Source: Paludibacteraceae bacterium
GTDB taxonomy: Bacteria; Bacteroidota; Bacteroidia; Bacteroidales; Paludibacteraceae
Assembly (NCBI GenBank): GCA_017550335.1
Contig: JAFZPM010000047.1
Coordinates: 124,001-188,000 of the forward strand
Length of the DNA stretch: 64,000 bases
Direction: 5' to 3'
The notes below the pieces were generated by a model. That model was not told the DNA's origin. It saw nothing but the letters and a program-made list of their open reading frames with translations, and searched no databases. Positions within the stretch are counted from its first letter, which is position 1; every line of letters starts with the position of its first letter. Shown piece by piece: positions 36,037 through 44,610 of the stretch. Made by a program: the position numbers and the translations under genes.

Positions 36037-36052
36037 CACTCGATTTCAATAG

Positions 36053-36135
36053 GGGCGAATACCAGAGTGGCCAAATGGGGCAGACTGTAAATCTGCTGGC
36101 TCTTGCCTTCGGTGGTTCGAATCCATCTTCGCCCA
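36053..36135 (+). tRNA. tRNA-Tyr (GTA)
   Basis: 83 bases. Acceptor arms GGGCGAA (36053-36059) and TTCGCCC (36128-36134) pair; the anticodon loop reads CTGTAAA; a long class II variable arm and GGTTCGAATCC T-arm are present. The 3' CCA is not encoded. Confidence 0.96.
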
Positions 36136-36151
36136 CAAAAACGGTTCACTT

Positions 36152-36224
36152 GCGGAAGTAGCTCAGTTGGTAGAGCATCAGCCTTCCAAGCTGAGGGTCG
36201 CGGGTTCGAATCCCGTCTTCCGCT
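36152..36224 (+). tRNA. tRNA-Gly (TCC)
   Basis: 73 bases. Acceptor arms GCGGAAG (36152-36158) and CTTCCGC (36217-36223) with U as discriminator; D-arm GCTCAGTTGGTAGAGC; anticodon loop CTTCCAA gives TCC; T-arm GGGTTCGAATCCC. CCA is not encoded. Co-transcribed with tRNA-Tyr, 16 bases apart. Confidence 0.97.
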
Positions 36225-36262
36225 CTCAAGTTGAAGCAATCATGTTTCTCTTAGTTTTGTGT

Positions 36263-36270
36263 TAAATTTG
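36263..36270 (+). promoter_or_regulatory. Possible rho promoter -7 element
   Basis: TAAATTTG at 36263-36270 leaves a ~165-base leader before rho. No good upstream TTTG is found at the right distance, so this is tentative. Rho genes are often autoregulated through long leaders. Confidence 0.4.
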
Positions 36271-36439
36271 TGTCACGTTCATGGGGAATGTGTGATTCTG
36301 GAAAAACCAATTAGAAAATATAATATCATCAATCTTTTTATAGTTTTTTCCTGCTGGACATTGAGTCTGGGAATGTGATGTTTGAATGCGTTTCACCAAG
36401 TGAATCGTATCGGTAATTAAGATATTTAGTATTTCAGAT

Positions 36440-38284
36440 ATGGATGTAATAGAGTTGAAAGGTAAAAACCTTATGGAATTGAGGACCATAGCGAAAGGTC
36501 TTGGCATTAAACGTGTTGAGTCTTTCCGAAAGGAGGAACTCGTTTTCAAAATCGTCGATGTGATGGCGGAACAGCAAAACAAGAGTGTCTCTGATGGCGG
36601 TAACTCGGCTTCCAACCTCGAGAATTTTCTGGATAAGATGATTTCCTATGCGGAAAATGGAGGAGGTAAAGACCAAATGGATATTGAAGTTGAGGATAAT
36701 GCCCCATTTTCTGAGGATGTCTCCGCTGATTCTTCCAATGGGAATCGCGTGCGCTCGGTCAACGTTGATGCGTTGGATCAGCCAAATAAACAGGAACAAC
36801 CGAACCAGGAACGTCAGGAGAACGCTTTGCCGAAGCGTCAGGATATGAAGCAGGTTCATGTGCGACCTCGCGGTGGATTTGACGCTATCGCGTCCGGTAA
36901 TAAGGCGGCTGCTATCGCCCGTCTCATCTTGGATAAGAAGAAGGGAATCAAGACTCCTCCTATCGAGGAGGTGTTGTCTGCCACGGAGGCGGTCTCCCAG
37001 CAAAACCAAATGCAAAATAATGAGCCTAACAGGTTTGAGAAGGAGTCTCCTAAGCAATCTCAGCCTAATGCGAAGGCTCCTTCCAATAATAATCCGCAAA
37101 TCGTCAATGAGCCTGTTCAGGAACCTCAACAGCCTGCGAACCAAAAGGTTCGTTCCTATGATTTCGATAATATCGTGAAGGGTCAAGGTGTGTTGGAAAT
37201 CATGCCTGACGGTTTCGGTTTCATCCGTTCCTCCGATTATAACTATCTGAATTCCCCAGATGATATATATGTCTCCCAATCCCAGATCAAAATGTACGGT
37301 CTGAAGACGGGTGACGTCATAGAGGGTACGATCCGTCCTCCGAAAGAGGGTGAGAAGTACTTCCCTCTGATGGGCATCGACAAGATCAACGCTCGCTCTC
37401 CGGAGTTCGTGAGGGATTGCGTGCCATTCGACCACTTGACGCCTCTCTTCCCGAACGAGAAGTTCAACTTGACGGGCGGTAAGAATTCATGCAACCTCTC
37501 TGTCCGTACGGTGGATTTGTTTTCTCCGATCGGTAAGGGCCAGCGTGGTTTGATCGTGGCGCAGCCTAAGACTGGTAAGACGGTCTTGTTGAAGGATATC
37601 GCCAACGCCATCGCGGAGAATCACCCTGAGGTGTATATGATCATCCTTCTGATCGACGAACGTCCTGAGGAGGTTACGGATATGGCGCGTAGCGTGAACG
37701 CGGAGGTTATTTCCTCTACGTTCGACGAGCCGGCTGAGCGTCACGTGAAGATCGCCAGCATCGTGCTGGAGAAGGCGAAGAGAATGGTGGAGTGCGGTCA
37801 TGACGTGGTCATCCTGCTCGATTCCATCACACGTCTCGCCAGAGCCTACAACACGGTTTCTCCTGCGTCTGGTAAGGTCCTCTCGGGTGGTGTGGACGCG
37901 AATGCGTTGCACAAGCCGAAACGCTTCTTCGGTGCCGCGCGTAACATCGAGAACGGCGGTAGCTTGACCATCATCGCCACGGCTTTGACCGATACGGGTT
38001 CGAAGATGGATGATGTAATCTTCGAGGAGTTCAAGGGTACGGGTAACATGGAGTTGCAGCTCTCCAGACAGTTGGCCAACAAGCGTATCTATCCAGCCGT
38101 TGATATCATGGCTTCCAGTACGCGTCGTGATGACTTGCTTCATAGCAAGGAGACGATCCAACGCATGTGGATTCTTCGCCGCTACTTGGCGGATATGAAC
38201 CCTGTGGAGGCTATGGAGTTCTTCAAGGATAGATTGGAGAAGACCGCCACGAACGAGGAGTTCCTCGCTTCTATGAATGATTGA
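36440..38284 (+). CDS. rho: Transcription termination factor Rho
   Basis: 614 residues, about 190 more than E. coli Rho. Order: Rho N-terminal helical domain ([20 protein letters not shown]), a low-complexity N/Q/P-rich stretch (~50-235), the RNA-binding cold-shock-like domain ([15 protein letters not shown] onward), then the ATPase with Walker [12 protein letters not shown] (~374), and the Q/R-loop region near [15 protein letters not shown]. The long disordered insertion is typical of Bacteroidota Rho and has been linked to phase separation in Bacteroides thetaiotaomicron. Terminator follows at 38290. Confidence 0.97.
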   Translation: MDVIELKGKNLMELRTIAKGLGIKRVESFRKEELVFKIVDVMAEQQNKSVSDGGNSASNLENFLDKMISYAENGGGKDQMDIEVEDNAPFSEDVSADSSNGNRVRSVNVDALDQPNKQEQPNQERQENALPKRQDMKQVHVRPRGGFDAIASGNKAAAIARLILDKKKGIKTPPIEEVLSATEAVSQQNQMQNNEPNRFEKESPKQSQPNAKAPSNNNPQIVNEPVQEPQQPANQKVRSYDFDNIVKGQGVLEIMPDGFGFIRSSDYNYLNSPDDIYVSQSQIKMYGLKTGDVIEGTIRPPKEGEKYFPLMGIDKINARSPEFVRDCVPFDHLTPLFPNEKFNLTGGKNSCNLSVRTVDLFSPIGKGQRGLIVAQPKTGKTVLLKDIANAIAENHPEVYMIILLIDERPEEVTDMARSVNAEVISSTFDEPAERHVKIASIVLEKAKRMVECGHDVVILLDSITRLARAYNTVSPASGKVLSGGVDANALHKPKRFFGAARNIENGGSLTIIATALTDTGSKMDDVIFEEFKGTGNMELQLSRQLANKRIYPAVDIMASSTRRDDLLHSKETIQRMWILRRYLADMNPVEAMEFFKDRLEKTATNEEFLASMND

Positions 38285-38289
38285 TTGAG

Positions 38290-38320
38290 AAAGGGGGACG
38301 TTTCCCGTCCCCCTTTATTT
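38290..38320 (+). terminator. Intrinsic terminator after rho
   Basis: AAAGGGGGAC (38290-38299) and GTCCCCCTTT (38307-38316) form a 10-bp stem with a 7-base loop, followed by a T-rich tail. Confidence 0.88.
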
Positions 38321-38399
38321 TTGTATATGATATGAATCAGATCCGATAGGGTTATATTAGTGTTAAAGTTAGATGTTTTATTATTTTTCCTTTTAGATA

Positions 38400-40580
38400 A
38401 TGAAAAAGATAATCGCAACGTTAGGGTTGCTATTGTTAGGGTGGGGGACTCTTTGGAGTGTTACCCCGTATGAAGGTTGCCCTGACTTTACCGATCTTAC
38501 GGCAAGTTATGTGGAGCCGTTTGCGTCAGGTGTGGGTAACCAATTGGTAGAGGGTCGTCACACTGTCATCACTGAACAGGGGACCGATCCGAGGACAGGG
38601 AACAAGCTACGGCTGATTCCCGATGGAGTCCAGAAGGTGGTGCGTTTGGGAGATGAGTTGGCGGGTAGTCAAAATGAAAGCCTGACATATCATTTTAAGC
38701 CCACTTTGGATGCCTCTATGATAACTTTGAAATTCGCTGTGGTTTTCGAGAATCCTAATCATGTACTCATGGAACAGCCATATTTCTCCATATCTGTGAC
38801 GGATAGAAATGGTCATCTGTTGCCGAACACATTCCAATATGCGGTGTATGCGGATAATGGGTTGTCGGGTTTTAAGGAATACGTCGATGGAAACACTACT
38901 GTCATGTGGCGGGATTGGACCGATGTGGTGGTGGATTTAAGTTCCTATATCGGTGAAGAAGTATTGATCACATTCAAGACCCGTGATTGTCTGCAGAATG
39001 GACATTATGCCTATGCCTATCTCACGGACACATGTGCCTCTGGTGGATATGTGAAGTTATTCTGTTGTAATGGAAACGATAATGTGAAATTGTCAATGAT
39101 CGATGGCTTTGATTCTTACCATTGGAGTGATGGAACTGATTCCAAGGACTTCGAAGGAATTCTGGATCAACCTATTTGGTGCAATCTGACTTCTGTTGTT
39201 GGATTGATCACAAAGTTTTTTGTGGCGATTGCGGATGATGCGACATCGTCTATGGTTGATGTCGTTTATGATGAGGTGTGTGAAGGTGAAGAATATTCTT
39301 GGTTAGGCCATTCTATCGATACCAAGTTTAAAGGGACCCGTAAATTTAATGGGGCTGTGGTGGAAAAGAATAGTTGTACCATTACGTACAAGACATTGAT
39401 GTTGAAGACCATACCTACGCGTACCGTGTTTAATGAAACCATCTGCGAAGGGGAAGATTATTTCAAGAACGGGTTTAAATTCCGGAATCCGCCTGTGGGA
39501 GAATATCTGGATTCCATTGAGGTGGAATCCGACACGGACTGCAAGCGTTGGAATATCTTGAAGTTGCGTGTCGTTTCGAAATCGATTTCACCTAGTATGA
39601 AGGGTGACGAAACGCCTTGTACGGATGCGTTAAGGACCTATGAAGTATCTGGCGGGTATAGTTGTAATTGGGTGTTGCCGGAGAATGCGGTCCTATTGAA
39701 TGGTGATTTGACGGAAGACCATATTGGGGTGAAGTTCACGAATGTTTCTAATGGGGTTATTTCTGCAATATGCTCCAATGGTTGTGTGTCGAAAACTGTA
39801 TCGATGCCTATTAGCCCTGTAAAAACATTTAGGACGTTCACCATTGATACGATTTGTCAGGGAACAACCTACCAAAAAAATGGATGGAACTTGGGTGTGC
39901 AGAAAAAACTTGGATACTCCACATTCATCCGTCAGTTGGGCGATTCCTGCAACGCATCTGATGTTTTGCTGCTTTATGTGATGAAATCTCCATCTATAGG
40001 TGTTGTCGCTTCTGCAGATGTTGTGTGCCCTGGAGAAGAGGTACGGTTGGCTGCGGTAGATAAGAATAAATCTAAAAATGATTTTTTGGCGATTGGAGAT
40101 GTGTGGTGTGAAGATGGAACCATTATGAAACTGAAGGATTTCTTAGTGAGCGGTAAGGTTGCGAAGGGAATTGTTTGTGACATTGCTCTCGAACCTATTG
40201 TTTTTGTGATCTCTATTGCAGATGAAAATAACGGAGATGCTGTTCCTTATGATATTGATGCCATGGATAGTAATAGAAATTTGTGGGCTTATTCCTGGGT
40301 GCCTAATCTGTGCTCCAAGTGGCTCGTGTTAAATAAATATCTAGGACAGATTGGCGGCGCAGATCTGTTGGATGGGGTATACTGGCTAGGAAATAAACAT
40401 GATATGTCTTTAATTGGATTAGCTGATACCCATCGAGCTGCAATAGGTTATGATGGTGTTTCGACTAATCCTATTGAGACCAAATGCAAAATCAGGTATA
40501 TGTATTTTGTTGAAGTGGATGAATCATCTCATATTGGGATAGATCACACCTCCGAGCTTCATCGCACCTCTGAGTTTTAA
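38400..40580 (+). CDS. Adhesin-like secreted protein, probably the N-terminal half of a split T9SS cargo
   Basis: 726 residues. Signal peptide (MKKIIATLGLLLLGWGTLW), a jelly-roll-like N-terminal region (~25-215), then repeats of the kind 'ICEGEDYFKNGFKF' (CEGE at ~295 and ~350; CQGTTYQKNGW at ~482) and an Ig-like segment. At ~540 a new Ig-like domain begins (VCPGEEVRLAAVD) but breaks off and is replaced by a FISUMP/DUF1566-like module (AIGDVWCEDGTIMKLKDF to KIRYMYFVEVDE), after which the frame ends. No T9SS C-terminal sorting domain is present, so alone it could not follow that route. The missing half of the Ig-like domain is in the next gene. Confidence 0.65.
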   Translation: MKKIIATLGLLLLGWGTLWSVTPYEGCPDFTDLTASYVEPFASGVGNQLVEGRHTVITEQGTDPRTGNKLRLIPDGVQKVVRLGDELAGSQNESLTYHFKPTLDASMITLKFAVVFENPNHVLMEQPYFSISVTDRNGHLLPNTFQYAVYADNGLSGFKEYVDGNTTVMWRDWTDVVVDLSSYIGEEVLITFKTRDCLQNGHYAYAYLTDTCASGGYVKLFCCNGNDNVKLSMIDGFDSYHWSDGTDSKDFEGILDQPIWCNLTSVVGLITKFFVAIADDATSSMVDVVYDEVCEGEEYSWLGHSIDTKFKGTRKFNGAVVEKNSCTITYKTLMLKTIPTRTVFNETICEGEDYFKNGFKFRNPPVGEYLDSIEVESDTDCKRWNILKLRVVSKSISPSMKGDETPCTDALRTYEVSGGYSCNWVLPENAVLLNGDLTEDHIGVKFTNVSNGVISAICSNGCVSKTVSMPISPVKTFRTFTIDTICQGTTYQKNGWNLGVQKKLGYSTFIRQLGDSCNASDVLLLYVMKSPSIGVVASADVVCPGEEVRLAAVDKNKSKNDFLAIGDVWCEDGTIMKLKDFLVSGKVAKGIVCDIALEPIVFVISIADENNGDAVPYDIDAMDSNRNLWAYSWVPNLCSKWLVLNKYLGQIGGADLLDGVYWLGNKHDMSLIGLADTHRAAIGYDGVSTNPIETKCKIRYMYFVEVDESSHIGIDHTSELHRTSEF

Positions 40581-40613
40581 AAATCAAGTATTACTCTATT
40601 CTATGTAGATACA

Positions 40614-42269
40614 ATGAAATATATTTGCTCACTTATAATTTTGTTTTTATCATTCTCTTCGGTTTATGCATACCAGATTGGAGACGTTATTATGACAAAG
40701 GAGGGTGATTTGGGAATCGTTTTTTATATTGATCAGGAGAAGGTTTTGTTGTTATCTCCTTTTGAGAAACGAGCTAATTTTTCTACGCAGACTTATATCG
40801 ATGAATGTATTACTGGTGATGATTGTGAGGAATCATTGCAAATGCATTTGTTTAATGGACGTGAAAATACTAAGCGAATGAAAGAATTTGATGAAAAATC
40901 ACCCTATGTGTTCCCCGCTTTGGATATTGTTCCAACAGATAAAGGTTGGTTTATTCCTTCGGTGGCTGAATTTTCTGAGATTATTAATTGTCTTCCCAGT
41001 ATAAAGAATATGATTTCTTCTTTGAATGGAAATCCTTTGGGAGAAAATACTTATTGGACATCATCTCATTATGTGTCGGATGGAAAAGGAGGTATATATG
41101 TCTATGCAGCCGATAGATATTGGAAGACATCACTTATGGATATGTCTTACGCTGTCCGCTATATCTATCAGATTGATTTAATGGATGAATTTGCGGACAC
41201 TGAAGCGAACTACATGTGGAATACAGGAAGTACGGAACCCCAAATAACGGTTTCGCCCGATAATACTACTACTTATTCGGTTTCGGCGACAAGCAAGTTG
41301 AACGCTTGTGGGAGCACGGCTAGTACTACCGTCCTTGTGGCTGGTCAATCCCAGGATATTTATGAAACCATTTGTGAAGGCGAGACCTATTCAGGCTATG
41401 GGTTTAATGCGAAAACGGAGGGAACCTACACGAAAAGCATCGGGAAGGATAATTGCATGTCAGAGATTAAACTACATCTTACCGTTGCTCCAAAATACAA
41501 ACATGTATTCAATGATAATGCATGTTTAGGCCAGTATTACAATGAGCATGGTTTCTCCATAACGCCTTTCGTGAAGGGTGCGTTCCATGATACGCTGACG
41601 TTCCTTAGTCAGCAGGGGTGCGACAGTATGGTGATACTGAACTTGAATGTCAAACCGACTGCATACGATACAATCACAAGACGGATCTGTCAGAACGAGG
41701 GATATAAGGATTCCGATTTCGATATAGAGGCAAATCAGAAGCCCGGATTATCGTATTATACGGTTGAAAAGAGGCAGGAGGATGGTTGCAAGTCTTACCA
41801 CACCTTGGCGCTTCAGGTTGATCCGATTTACCAAGTTACGGTTATGGAGGATATGAATGAGGAGGAAATCTCTTACAATCAGCATGGCTTCAATCTGGAA
41901 AAGGTGACGCCTGGCAGTTCTTATCGCTTGGAACTGAATGCGGACAATGGGTGTGACAGTATTGTCACGCTTTATTTCCGATCGACCTCATGGGAAGAGG
42001 GAAAGAGAGATACTTCCACCGTTAGGGACGGTAGAGTAATCCCTACCGCTTTCACTCCTCATTTCGAGGATGATATGAACGACCACTTCATGCCGGGCTA
42101 TGAGGTCTATATCTATGATCGCTACGGTAATCTGATCTGCCATTCCGAGGATGGCTGGGACGGAACCTATCGTGGAAAGGTGGCTACTGCTGGTGTCTAT
42201 ATCTATGTAGTGGTTATGAAGGATGATGAGATGAGGAAAGGAACCATCGAAGTTGTAAAGTCTAAGTGA
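40614..42269 (+). CDS. T9SS type-B sorting-domain (gliding-motility-type) adhesin
   Basis: 551 residues. Signal peptide (CSLIILFLSFSSVYA), a FISUMP/DUF1566-like module (YQIGDVIMTKEGDLGIVFY to AVRYIYQIDLMDE, ~20-190), the second half of an Ig-like domain (NYMWNTGSTEPQITVSP to STTVLVA), three 'C.GE.Y...GF' repeats (ICEGETYSGYGF; ACLGQYYNEHGF; ICQNEGYKDSDF), and a C-terminal gliding-type CTD (VIPTAFTPHFEDDMNDHF to YDRYGNL, WDGTYRGKVATAGVYIYVV). The type-B CTD directs export through T9SS and usually needs a PorP/SprF partner, encoded two genes downstream. Confidence 0.8.
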   Translation: MKYICSLIILFLSFSSVYAYQIGDVIMTKEGDLGIVFYIDQEKVLLLSPFEKRANFSTQTYIDECITGDDCEESLQMHLFNGRENTKRMKEFDEKSPYVFPALDIVPTDKGWFIPSVAEFSEIINCLPSIKNMISSLNGNPLGENTYWTSSHYVSDGKGGIYVYAADRYWKTSLMDMSYAVRYIYQIDLMDEFADTEANYMWNTGSTEPQITVSPDNTTTYSVSATSKLNACGSTASTTVLVAGQSQDIYETICEGETYSGYGFNAKTEGTYTKSIGKDNCMSEIKLHLTVAPKYKHVFNDNACLGQYYNEHGFSITPFVKGAFHDTLTFLSQQGCDSMVILNLNVKPTAYDTITRRICQNEGYKDSDFDIEANQKPGLSYYTVEKRQEDGCKSYHTLALQVDPIYQVTVMEDMNEEEISYNQHGFNLEKVTPGSSYRLELNADNGCDSIVTLYFRSTSWEEGKRDTSTVRDGRVIPTAFTPHFEDDMNDHFMPGYEVYIYDRYGNLICHSEDGWDGTYRGKVATAGVYIYVVVMKDDEMRKGTIEVVKSK

Positions 42270-43558
42270 TGAGAAATATGAAAAAAATATTATTCGCCCT
42301 TTGCTGCATGGCTACTATGTGTGGTTATGCGGCGGAGAGGGCTTTCCTGGAGGGATACACCGTGGAGCCTTCCCGTATCAATAACGACGAGGCTGAGTCG
42401 GGCCTCTCTTTGCTGAAGAATAAATTGGCGTTTTCCCGTGGGGGAAAGGTCTATGTCGCTACCCTAAACGATAGCCTGGATGTAGAAAGTATCAAGGAAC
42501 AAAGCGATTTGTCTGCTCTTGGGATTGAGGGGCAATTCGCCCAATACAATAATCAATTGATCTTCTCTTCAAAGGGCGTGCTCTATTGCGCCACACAGAA
42601 GAATAATGTATGGGGAAATCCAGAGAAACTGATGATTGATGGATTCATGTCGACCCGTGAACAGGAGGAGGGAACCACCTTCATTTCCCGTCGTTGGACC
42701 TATAAGAAGAAACCTGCGGCCGGTATGTATAATCCTGCATTCGGCAATAAAGGCAAACGCATCTATTTCTCTTCCCAACTCGAAGGGGGAAGGGGAGGAT
42801 CTGATATCTGGTACATAGAGCGTAAACCGGATAATAAGACTTGGTTCGCTCCCAAGAATATGCCTGATGTCAATTCAGAAAGGAACGAGGATTTCCCGCA
42901 GTTGGTAGGCGACACGATGTTCTATTTCTCCTCCGATAGAGCTGACTCGCTCAAGGGAAGCAATATCTTCAAGAAACTGATGAAGGGGAAATTTGCACAT
43001 GCTCCGCAAATGGTTGTGGGACAATTCAATAGTGACGCGAACGATAAGAATTTCGTCGTGGCGGAGAATGTTCCGTTCCTGATTTCCAACCGTGCGGGTG
43101 GTGACGATATCTATCGCCCTAATCTCTTGGTGCCAGAACCTGAACCTGTGGATACTACACCGGTCGACACCACTCCTCAACTGAAGGTGGTCCGCAAGGA
43201 TTTCCGTACCTGCATCTTCTATTTTGAATATGATAAGACTTCTATGATCGATTCTTATGAGGCGGAATTTAAGTATATCTGTGACTTCATTAACGAGGAC
43301 TCGACGTCTATCGTCCAGATAACCGGATACACGGATGAGCGTGGTACGGTGGAATACAATATGACACTATCCAAAGACCGCGCCAATGTGGTATTCGATA
43401 GATTGGTGAAGATGGGTGTCAATGCTAAGCGTCTACGCTTCGATGGCAAGGGAAAGTCTAATCCTGTCGTGCCGAATGCCCAAACAGAGGCTGACCATCA
43501 AAAGAACCGTCGTGTGGAAATTGTAAAACTAGAGAATGATGAAAAAGATGATAAATAA
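42269..43558 (+). CDS. OmpA-family outer-membrane protein with PD40-like propeller
   Basis: 429 residues. Signal peptide (MKKILFALCCMATMCGYA), a WD40/PD40-like beta-propeller section (AFGNKGKRIYFSSQLEGGRGGSDIWYIER; DTMFYFSSDRADSLKGSNIFKK), and a C-terminal OmpA peptidoglycan-binding domain (FYFEYDKTSMIDSYEAEF, GYTDERGTVEYNMTLSKDRA, KNRRVEIV). The same arrangement is seen in SprE/PorE-like and other T9SS-associated proteins. The start codon overlaps the previous stop (TGATG); a start at 42278 is also possible. It may anchor the exported adhesin or its translocon to peptidoglycan. Confidence 0.8.
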   Translation: MRNMKKILFALCCMATMCGYAAERAFLEGYTVEPSRINNDEAESGLSLLKNKLAFSRGGKVYVATLNDSLDVESIKEQSDLSALGIEGQFAQYNNQLIFSSKGVLYCATQKNNVWGNPEKLMIDGFMSTREQEEGTTFISRRWTYKKKPAAGMYNPAFGNKGKRIYFSSQLEGGRGGSDIWYIERKPDNKTWFAPKNMPDVNSERNEDFPQLVGDTMFYFSSDRADSLKGSNIFKKLMKGKFAHAPQMVVGQFNSDANDKNFVVAENVPFLISNRAGGDDIYRPNLLVPEPEPVDTTPVDTTPQLKVVRKDFRTCIFYFEYDKTSMIDSYEAEFKYICDFINEDSTSIVQITGYTDERGTVEYNMTLSKDRANVVFDRLVKMGVNAKRLRFDGKGKSNPVVPNAQTEADHQKNRRVEIVKLENDEKDDK

Positions 43559-44459
43559 AAGATTCGTATTGACGCTTTGTCTCTCGTTGTTGGTGCTTTC
43601 TTCGTATGCCCAGCAAGACTTGATGTTGTCTCAGGAGATTTTTTCCCGTGTGAACAAAAACCCTGCTGCGACGGGTAATACCAATGATATCGATATTTTC
43701 CTCCATGGCCGCATCCAATGGGCGGGGGTCGATAATGGACCAAGGACTACGGTCCTGAATGTGACCAATTATTTGGACAGACTCCATTCGGGCGTCGGTT
43801 TCACGATGTCTTACGACCATGTGGGTATCGGACATAATTCCACAAACATGAAATTGGTATATTCCTATCAGATCGATTTCAGTGAGCAATATGTGCTTGC
43901 CATGGGGTTAGGCGCTGGTATCCATATCGGTGGTTTCGATTATACCGCTAACATAATGGACGATGTGAATGAGTATGGTTGTGACACCTACCCGTATGAT
44001 AAGGAGGTACGTGTTTCCCCTGATTTTGACCTCGGTTTCGAATTAAACAATCCTATGTGGACTGTCGGAGTCTCCATGACACACTTGGTCAATAAAGAGT
44101 CTACTACCTTCAAAAGCGGAAGGCATTTTTATCTTTACGGAATCGGTAATTTCCTTTTGAACGAACAATGGATTTTGGCGCCTGTCGTGAACTATTTCCA
44201 CCACAATAAGACCAATGTGTTCGAAATCGGTTCATTGGCTTATTTTAGGCGCATGTATTGGGGAGGTTTGTCTTGGCGCCCTGATTTACACGACAAAATG
44301 AACCCTTCCATGATGGTCTTCACCTTGGGACTGGAGTGGAAGAAGTTCCGGTTCGGTTATTCGTATGATCTGGGTCTCGGCTCCAACGATTTGTTGCCTT
44401 CCAACACGCATGAGGTCATTTTGTCATATGGTATCGACAAGAAGAGAAAACAAAAATAG
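43536..44459 (+). CDS. PorP/SprF-family type IX secretion membrane protein
   Basis: 307 residues. Signal peptide (KRFVLTLCLSLLVLSSYAQ) followed by QDLMLSQEIFSRVNKNPAATGN, the hallmark N-terminus of PorP/SprF, and an outer-membrane beta-barrel with repeated aromatic strands (GVGFTMSYDHVGIGHNSTNMKLVYSY). Family members bind specific type-B CTD cargo and connect it to the T9SS. Here it is clustered with a type-B cargo and an OmpA protein. It overlaps the previous gene by 23 bases (alternative starts 43539, 43548). Confidence 0.88.
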   Translation: MMKKMINKRFVLTLCLSLLVLSSYAQQDLMLSQEIFSRVNKNPAATGNTNDIDIFLHGRIQWAGVDNGPRTTVLNVTNYLDRLHSGVGFTMSYDHVGIGHNSTNMKLVYSYQIDFSEQYVLAMGLGAGIHIGGFDYTANIMDDVNEYGCDTYPYDKEVRVSPDFDLGFELNNPMWTVGVSMTHLVNKESTTFKSGRHFYLYGIGNFLLNEQWILAPVVNYFHHNKTNVFEIGSLAYFRRMYWGGLSWRPDLHDKMNPSMMVFTLGLEWKKFRFGYSYDLGLGSNDLLPSNTHEVILSYGIDKKRKQK

Positions 44460-44477
44460 GGCAGAATTCTATGTTTT

Positions 44478-44514
44478 AAAGGCGGATATTGATTTCTCAA
44501 TATCCGCCTTTTTG
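44478..44514 (+). terminator. Strong terminator closing the T9SS cluster
   Basis: A perfect 15-bp stem (44478-44492 with 44497-44511) with a TTTC loop, followed by a T run. One of the strongest in the window. Confidence 0.93.
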
Positions 44515-44610
44515 TTTATGAGGAGGGGGAACCTGTCGAGATTGTTTGGCCCCTTCGTCAGATGTCCGAAATAAGACTATGATCGTTTTAAATCGTATCT
44601 TAGGACTTCG

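Noticed and set aside
38400..42269. Diversity-generating retroelement target (DUF1566-like domain)
   Set aside because: I looked for a reverse transcriptase, Avd-like gene or template repeat nearby and saw none in the window; the two modules are too different at DNA level to be a template/variable pair.
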